Assembly: GCA_027317105.1 (NCBI GenBank)
Contig: DAHVFH010000089.1
Coordinates: 1 to 39,591, forward strand
Reading direction: 5' to 3'
Length of the DNA stretch: 39,591 nt
Origin: Cytophagales bacterium
GTDB lineage: Bacteria > Bacteroidota > Bacteroidia > Cytophagales > Cyclobacteriaceae
Both the position numbers and the translations under genes were made by a program. The notes below the pieces were generated by a model that ran no database searches, had not been told where the DNA came from, and saw only the letters and a list, made by a program, of their open reading frames with translations. Below are positions 35,516 through 39,591 of this stretch, piece after piece; within the stretch, counting starts at the first letter, position 1, and every line of letters starts with the position of its first letter.

Positions 35516-36478
35516 TTAGCCGGTTAAGTCTTTCATAATTAGTTTTGCATGGTCTCGTGAATTTTCGATGAACCATTTATTTGTTTTCAGCCCTCCGCAA
35601 ACCACGCCTGCCAGGTAAAGGCTTGACACAGTAGTTTCCATTGTTTTTTCATTGTATATGGGTGTGTGAAATTCATCATTTTGAAAATGAATGCCCATCG
35701 ATTTCATTAATTCAAAAGGCGGCTGATAGCCCGTCATTGCCATGACGAAATCATTTTCCAAATTTATTATTCCTTCGGGTGTTTTAATTTCAATGTGGGT
35801 TTCTGTGATCCTAGAAACGGTAGAATTGAAATATGCCTTTATTGACCCTTCTTTAATCCGGTTTTCAATATCGGGCTTCACCCAATACTTTATGCTGCTG
35901 CGCAATTCAGCTTCTCGAATAACCATGGTTACTTCAGCTCCTTTTCGCCAAGTTTCAAGGGCTACATCTACGGCTGAATTGGCAGCACCAATCACGGCAA
36001 CTTTTTGCCGAAAGTAGGGGTGGGGGTCGTTATAGTAATGGTTTACTTTTGGAAGATTTTCACCAGGAACGTTAAGAAGAAAGGGCAAATCATAAAAGCC
36101 TAATGACAAAACTATGGCACGGGCAGAATAATTTCTCTTATCGGTGGTCACGGAAAAACTGCCCATCGTAGAAACTTTTACTTCCTTAACTTCTTCGTAA
36201 AGGTTGACCTGCAAATCCCAACTGGTGCAAACCCTTCGGAAATATTCCAATGCCTCGGAACGCGTAGGTTTTGGATTGTTTGAAATAAAGGGCACTTCGC
36301 CTATTTCTAGCCGCTCAGAAGTAGAAAAGAAGGTCATATTCATCGGATAGTGGAATAGAGAATTTACCAGGCATCCCTTTTCAAGGATCAGATAATCTAG
36401 CCCAGCCTTTTTAGCCTCGATTCCACAAGCCAGTCCAATAGGCCCAGCTCCGATGATAATCACATCATGCCCTTCCAT
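35516..36478 (-). CDS. ypdA: YpdA-family bacillithiol disulfide reductase (putative)
   Basis: A 320-residue FAD/NADPH-dependent oxidoreductase. The FAD-binding motif IIIGAGPIGLACG (G10-x-G12-x2-G15) is at the start, and a second dinucleotide site VAVIGAANSAVDVAL sits near residue 155. PMNMTFFSTSERLEIGEVPF and the end GVVCGGLKTNKWFIENSRDH are typical of YpdA/Bdr. These reductases regenerate bacillithiol from its disulfide and lack the CxxC redox pair of thioredoxin reductases, which is also absent here. It converges on copA. A role in thiol repair during copper stress is inferred from the neighbourhood. Confidence 0.9.
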   Translation of the reverse strand: MEGHDVIIIGAGPIGLACGIEAKKAGLDYLILEKGCLVNSLFHYPMNMTFFSTSERLEIGEVPFISNNPKPTRSEALEYFRRVCTSWDLQVNLYEEVKEVKVSTMGSFSVTTDKRNYSARAIVLSLGFYDLPFLLNVPGENLPKVNHYYNDPHPYFRQKVAVIGAANSAVDVALETWRKGAEVTMVIREAELRSSIKYWVKPDIENRIKEGSIKAYFNSTVSRITETHIEIKTPEGIINLENDFVMAMTGYQPPFELMKSMGIHFQNDEFHTPIYNEKTMETTVSSLYLAGVVCGGLKTNKWFIENSRDHAKLIMKDLTG

Positions 36479-36540
36479 TTAAATTGAAATTTAATTCAAC
36501 GATACTCAACCTATACGGACAATCCGAAAGCCATAAATGG

Positions 36541-36631
36541 ACTTTGCATCAAAGTTAATGACTGTGATGGTTAATGCTGTTAGTTTCCCCGTTTTCATTT
36601 CTAAACTGTTTTCTCTACTTTGTTGAGAAAA
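36541..36631 (+). promoter_or_regulatory. Two hairpins in the ypdA / TolB-like divergent gap
   Basis: ACTTTG-CAT-CAAAGT (36541-36555) is a perfect 6-base-arm hairpin. TTTTCTC (36609-36615) and GAGAAAA (36625-36631) are perfect inverted arms 9 bases apart, ending 9 bases before the next ATG. The second loop holds TACTTTG, near the Bacteroidota -7 consensus. Operator or leader functions are possible. Confidence 0.3.
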
Positions 36632-36640
36632 CACGCTCTT

Positions 36641-37516
36641 ATGAAAAACGCTTTGGTTATCCTTGGCTATTTTTTATCCCTACCCTCTTTTGGTCAGGAA
36701 GGATCAGAAATCCTCCTTTTCGATTTGCAAATAAAAAAGAAGGAAATTATCATTTTGGCGCCTAAAAACATTACCAACCACAAAGGGTATGATAACCAAC
36801 CGTCTTTTCATACGGATAAGCCCCTTATTTATTATTCTTCTTTTAATGATGAAGGCCGATCAGATATTAAGTACTATAACTACAAATCCGGGGAAACCAC
36901 CTCGCTGACCCAAACCCCGGAACGCGAATACTCCCCTACACTCACCCTCGACAATCAATTTGTCTCCTGCATTATTCAACGTGACAATGGCGCACAAGAT
37001 TTGGGTAAATATCCAATAGAAGGCGGAGCCCCTTTGCTCATTCTTGACGACCGCACAGTTGGTTACCATATTTGGGTAGACAATAGTCATTTGGCGCTGT
37101 TTATTTTAGGAAAAGATAATCAGCCCAACACCCTCCATTACTTGCTCCTTCCCACAAAATCGGATACCGTCCTCGCTGAAAATATTGGCCACTCTTTGAA
37201 TCCTGTGCCTGGTGAATCCGCTTTTAGTTTTGTCCATAAGATAACCGAGAACAAGTGGTTCATAAAGAAATATAACCCCAGAAAATCAGAGATGACAGTC
37301 ATTTCGGCCACACCCGCCAATTATGAAGATATGTGCTGGGCGCCTGACGGAAAAATATTTTTTAGCGTTGACAGTAAGATTCTGTGGATGGATCCTTCAA
37401 AAGAAAAAACCTGGAAAGAAGTAAAGGTGAGTTCAGGCGAAGAAAAGCTTAAAGGAATAACCCGATTGGCTGTTAGCAATGACGGAAAAAAAATGGCGGT
37501 TGTTGTTGCGGAATAA
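36641..37516 (+). CDS. Secreted TolB/PD40-like beta-propeller protein
   Basis: A 291-residue exported protein. The signal peptide KNALVILGYFLSLPSFGQ is followed by WD40-like/PD40 repeats, seen as YDNQPSFHTDKPLIYYSSFN, REYSPTLTLDNQFVSCIIQR, YEDMCWAPDGKIFFSVDSKI and TRLAVSNDGKKMAVVVAE. About five or six blades are present. No enzymatic residues can be named, so it is probably a binding or scaffold protein of the periplasm. The ATG at 36641 is favoured over a TTG at 36620. It is transcribed divergently from ypdA. Confidence 0.83.
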   Translation: MKNALVILGYFLSLPSFGQEGSEILLFDLQIKKKEIIILAPKNITNHKGYDNQPSFHTDKPLIYYSSFNDEGRSDIKYYNYKSGETTSLTQTPEREYSPTLTLDNQFVSCIIQRDNGAQDLGKYPIEGGAPLLILDDRTVGYHIWVDNSHLALFILGKDNQPNTLHYLLLPTKSDTVLAENIGHSLNPVPGESAFSFVHKITENKWFIKKYNPRKSEMTVISATPANYEDMCWAPDGKIFFSVDSKILWMDPSKEKTWKEVKVSSGEEKLKGITRLAVSNDGKKMAVVVAE

Positions 37517-37546
37517 ACTAACCCCTTTTCTTTAAAAATTTACAAA

Positions 37547-38188
37547 TCATCTCTCCCCAAAAGCTCCCTTCGCCACATACAAAACTTTAATGTCGATTTC
37601 TAAAAGCCCTTCCCGAACGGCAGGATCCAAATCGATAACCTTTTGATCAAGGTCACCTTTGATAACAAGAATGCTTCCTTCTGAATCGCCAAACGTTCCT
37701 TCGGCAACCACGTTTCCCGTTTTAATGATGTCTTTCATATAGTCATCATGTTTTTTTAAAAGTTCGGGCACATCATTGATGTTAAACTTTGCGATGTAAG
37801 GTACGTACCGAATAAAATTATAGAGGGTCATCTCAATAGGTTCGCTGACTAATTTCGGTTGCCCCACTCGCCATTGATAAAGCTGAATTTCAACCTTCCA
37901 ACGCTCGGCCTGAATTCCAGGGTCAGTCTTTAACCAATTACTAACTTCCTCTACTGAGGTAGAATTGAAAATAAAAATCCCTCCACCACCCTCAAATGGC
38001 CCAGCGACCAATAGTTTTCCCTCCTTGGTCATTTTTTTGATATTGGCAAAGTGGCCTTCCATAATTTTGTCTGCCTGCTCCTTTGGTAGTTCTGCCGTAT
38101 CGGTGCGATGGTGCAAAAAGACTAAAACCAAGTTTTGTGCAAAGGCACATTGAGAAGACAATATGAGGAAAAGAATAAATGATTTCAT
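37547..38188 (-). CDS. Secreted protein with two YCII-related domains
   Basis: A 213-residue protein. Signal peptide KSFILFLILSSQCAFAQN is followed by two YCII-like ferredoxin-fold units. The first runs over residues about 20-105 (VLVFLHHRTD, HFANIKKMTKEGKLLVAGPF, IFIFNSTSVEEVSNWLKTDP). The second covers about 120-210 (FIRYVPYIAKF, HDDYMKDIIKTGNVVAEGTF, SILVIKGDLDQKVIDLDPAV). Each contains the family's His in a helix and a G-x-F turn. YCII proteins are usually single-domain and cytoplasmic, so an exported tandem form is unusual. No function is assigned. Confidence 0.83.
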   Translation of the reverse strand: MKSFILFLILSSQCAFAQNLVLVFLHHRTDTAELPKEQADKIMEGHFANIKKMTKEGKLLVAGPFEGGGGIFIFNSTSVEEVSNWLKTDPGIQAERWKVEIQLYQWRVGQPKLVSEPIEMTLYNFIRYVPYIAKFNINDVPELLKKHDDYMKDIIKTGNVVAEGTFGDSEGSILVIKGDLDQKVIDLDPAVREGLLEIDIKVLYVAKGAFGER

Positions 38189-38368
38189 TGAGCTAGTAAT
38201 TGTTTTTATTGGTCACATGGAAAGTCTGGATTATCATGCCGTTGAGTGCAAAGCATCGTAATGGCCATTTCATCTTTAAAAATAATAAACTTTGCCCACG
38301 GAGGGTTTAGTAATGCCTATACTTTGTAATTTGCTTTTGATTTGAAATTGAAATTTAACTATTAATAC

Positions 38369-39211
38369 ATGATCATCGTTGCGGATAGTGGAGGTTCCAA
38401 AATTGATTGGCGGTTGTTGCTTAATGACGGCAAGATCGATCAGGCGCATAGTGTTGGGTTCAATCCGTACTATCAGCCGCTTGAGCACCTCGATAAAATT
38501 GTGAAAGAATCGTTGCTCCCTCAGATAAAAGAGGAAGTTTTGAAAATATTTTTTTATGGCACAGGGGTTTCTTCTGAAAAGAATGTCCAAAGTATCCAAA
38601 CCGTATTTTTAAACTACTTCCCTAAAGCAACGGTAGAAGTGGGCTGGGATTTGCTAGCGGCAGCACGCGCCTTGTGCGGCCATGAGCCAGGCATTGCTTG
38701 CATTCTTGGCACGGGTTCAAATTCATGCCTTTATGATGGGGAGAAGATTACCGATAATGTCTCCAACCTTGGTTGGATATTGGCCGATGAAGGATCAGGC
38801 ACATACTTGGGCAAACAGTTAATCTTTGATTATTTCAGAAAGGAGATGCCGGGAAATTTGGCCAAACAGTTTCAGGCGCGATTTCCATGGAGCAGAGAAG
38901 AAGTGCTGGAGAAGGTTTATCAACAGGAAAAGCCAGGGGCATTTTTGGCCAGCTTCGCAAAATTTATTTTCCAACATTTGAAAGAACCCTATTGTTATCA
39001 ACTCGCTTATCAAGCCTTTTGTGATTTTTTCGAAAACAATATCATGAAATACGAAAACTATGCATCCTTAAAAGTACATTTTACTGGATCAATCGGTTTT
39101 TATTTCAGCGATGTGGTTAGGCAAGTGGCGAATGACAAAGGTATTGCCGTTAAAAATATTTTGGAAGGACCGATTGCTGGATTAACGCTTTACCACCAGA
39201 AAGATTTGTAA
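38369..39211 (+). CDS. BadF/BadG-family amino-sugar kinase (GlcNAc/MurNAc kinase-like)
   Basis: A 280-residue cytoplasmic kinase of the ASKHA superfamily. Phosphate motif 1 is IIVADSGGSKIDWRLL (D6, G8-G9), phosphate 2 is CILGTGSNSCLYDG, the hinge segment is GWILADEGSGTYLGKQLI, and the adenosine motif is VHFTGSIGFYF. The fold matches N-acetylglucosamine kinase and the MurK-type MurNAc kinases. With murQ directly downstream, phosphorylation of recycled MurNAc (and perhaps GlcNAc) is the best inference, similar to the murK-murQ pair of Tannerella. Exact sugar specificity cannot be read from the sequence. Confidence 0.87.
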   Translation: MIIVADSGGSKIDWRLLLNDGKIDQAHSVGFNPYYQPLEHLDKIVKESLLPQIKEEVLKIFFYGTGVSSEKNVQSIQTVFLNYFPKATVEVGWDLLAAARALCGHEPGIACILGTGSNSCLYDGEKITDNVSNLGWILADEGSGTYLGKQLIFDYFRKEMPGNLAKQFQARFPWSREEVLEKVYQQEKPGAFLASFAKFIFQHLKEPYCYQLAYQAFCDFFENNIMKYENYASLKVHFTGSIGFYFSDVVRQVANDKGIAVKNILEGPIAGLTLYHQKDL

Positions 39212-39252
39212 TCCAAAAAAGGAAAACTCCAAATTCAAAACTGAACATCTTC

Positions 39253-39260
39253 TATCTTTG
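39253..39260 (+). promoter_or_regulatory. murQ: Bacteroidota-type -7 promoter element before murQ
   Basis: TATCTTTG matches the phylum consensus TAnnTTTG exactly and lies 9 bases before the murQ ATG. No TTTG is found at the expected -33 distance, so this may be incidental; murQ may instead be read from the kinase promoter. Confidence 0.3.
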
Positions 39261-39269
39261 AATTTTTAA

Positions 39270-39591
39270 ATGACCACTGAATCCACATCGCATTATAGTA
39301 ATCTTGAACGGATGAGTATTCGCAAGTTACTCCTCAACATCAACAAGGAGGATCGAAGCGTTCCGCTCACTATTGAAAAGGTCATTCCAAAAATAGAGAA
39401 GTTGGTGGCCGCAATTGTTAGCAAAATGAAAACGGGGGGAAGACTCTTCTATATTGGCGCTGGCACCAGTGGCCGGCTAGGTGTTGTCGATGCCTCTGAA
39501 ATTCCGCCCACTTTTGGAGCACGGCAAAATCAGGTGATCGGATTGATTGCAGGTGGCGATAAGGCTATAAGAAAAGCAGTAGAGCATGCTG
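39270..39591 (+). CDS. murQ: N-acetylmuramic acid 6-phosphate etherase, cut by the window end
   Basis: The first 107 residues of MurQ, which cleaves the lactyl ether of MurNAc-6-phosphate to GlcNAc-6-phosphate during cell-wall recycling. After the N-terminal helix (YSNLERMSIRKLLLNINKED) comes the SIS-domain sugar-phosphate site FYIGAGTSGRLGVVDASEIP, PTFG. It includes the catalytic Glu E77 in DASEIPPTFG, and GLIAGGDKAIRKAVEHA follows. The full protein is normally about 270-300 residues, so the rest lies beyond the window. It is 58 bases after the kinase gene. Confidence 0.95.
   Translation, partial: MTTESTSHYSNLERMSIRKLLLNINKEDRSVPLTIEKVIPKIEKLVAAIVSKMKTGGRLFYIGAGTSGRLGVVDASEIPPTFGARQNQVIGLIAGGDKAIRKAVEHA

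Noticed and set aside
35205..35576. A 123-codon minus-strand frame bridging the copA end and the ypdA end
   Set aside because: It overlaps two well-supported genes at both ends and encodes no known family; the gap is better explained as a convergent terminator region.

Overview
The window looks like chromosomal DNA of a Bacteroidota bacterium, most probably a Cytophagales-type marine, soil or freshwater species. The main reasons are adjacent porU and porV genes of the type IX secretion system, a YpdA-type bacillithiol disulfide reductase, families largely confined to this phylum (DUF3347, HYC_CC_PP, DUF2911), weak Shine-Dalgarno sequences, and AT-rich intergenic DNA. The species cannot be named from the sequence alone. 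No rRNA, tRNA or CRISPR array was seen, and no gene-free stretch exceeds 300 bases.

Layout. (1) 170-7391, minus strand: a probable operon read right to left, MBL-fold hydrolase > pssA > porU > porV > catalytically degenerate M16 peptidase. It joins phospholipid synthesis with type IX secretion maturation genes. (2) 7409-7950, minus: an MntA-like nucleotidyltransferase antitoxin beside the broken remains of its HepT toxin. (3) 8027-16342, plus: prmA, a 1561-residue secreted beta-rich protein of unknown function, gpmI, a small lipoprotein, and an AraC regulator carrying an N-terminal CxxC metal-binding-like region. (4) 16505-18406: a P1B-2 type Zn/Cd/Pb ATPase, very probably the target of that regulator. 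(5) 18551-21536: a DUF2911 lipoprotein and a FtsX/MacB-type permease. (6) 21691-22081: the truncated end of an IS21-family element (3' half of istB plus terminal repeats).

(7) 22169-35383: a copper/silver tolerance island. It holds a HYC_CC_PP protein, the tripartite CusA-CusC-CusB efflux system, a DUF3347 protein, a secreted heavy-metal-binding protein, an NTF2-like protein, a DUF2231 membrane protein, a His-rich lipoprotein, and a CopA Cu+ ATPase with four N-terminal heavy-metal-binding modules. Six such CPxH/CPMLC-type modules occur across CusB, the secreted protein and CopA. The likely scheme is that CopA moves Cu+ from cytoplasm to periplasm, small periplasmic proteins bind or pass it on, and CusCBA exports it across the outer membrane. 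The ypdA gene follows convergently and would help keep the thiol pool reduced under metal stress. (8) 36641-39591: a TolB-like propeller protein, a protein with two YCII domains, and a BadF-family amino-sugar kinase followed by murQ (cut by the window end), which together look like a MurNAc/GlcNAc recycling pair.

Most likely sources of new biology are the giant beta-rich protein (8943-13628), the multi-module CopA and the secreted metal-binding protein, and the CxxC-AraC regulator paired with a P-type ATPase that lacks its own metal-binding domain. All functional statements rest on reading motifs by eye; no database search was run.
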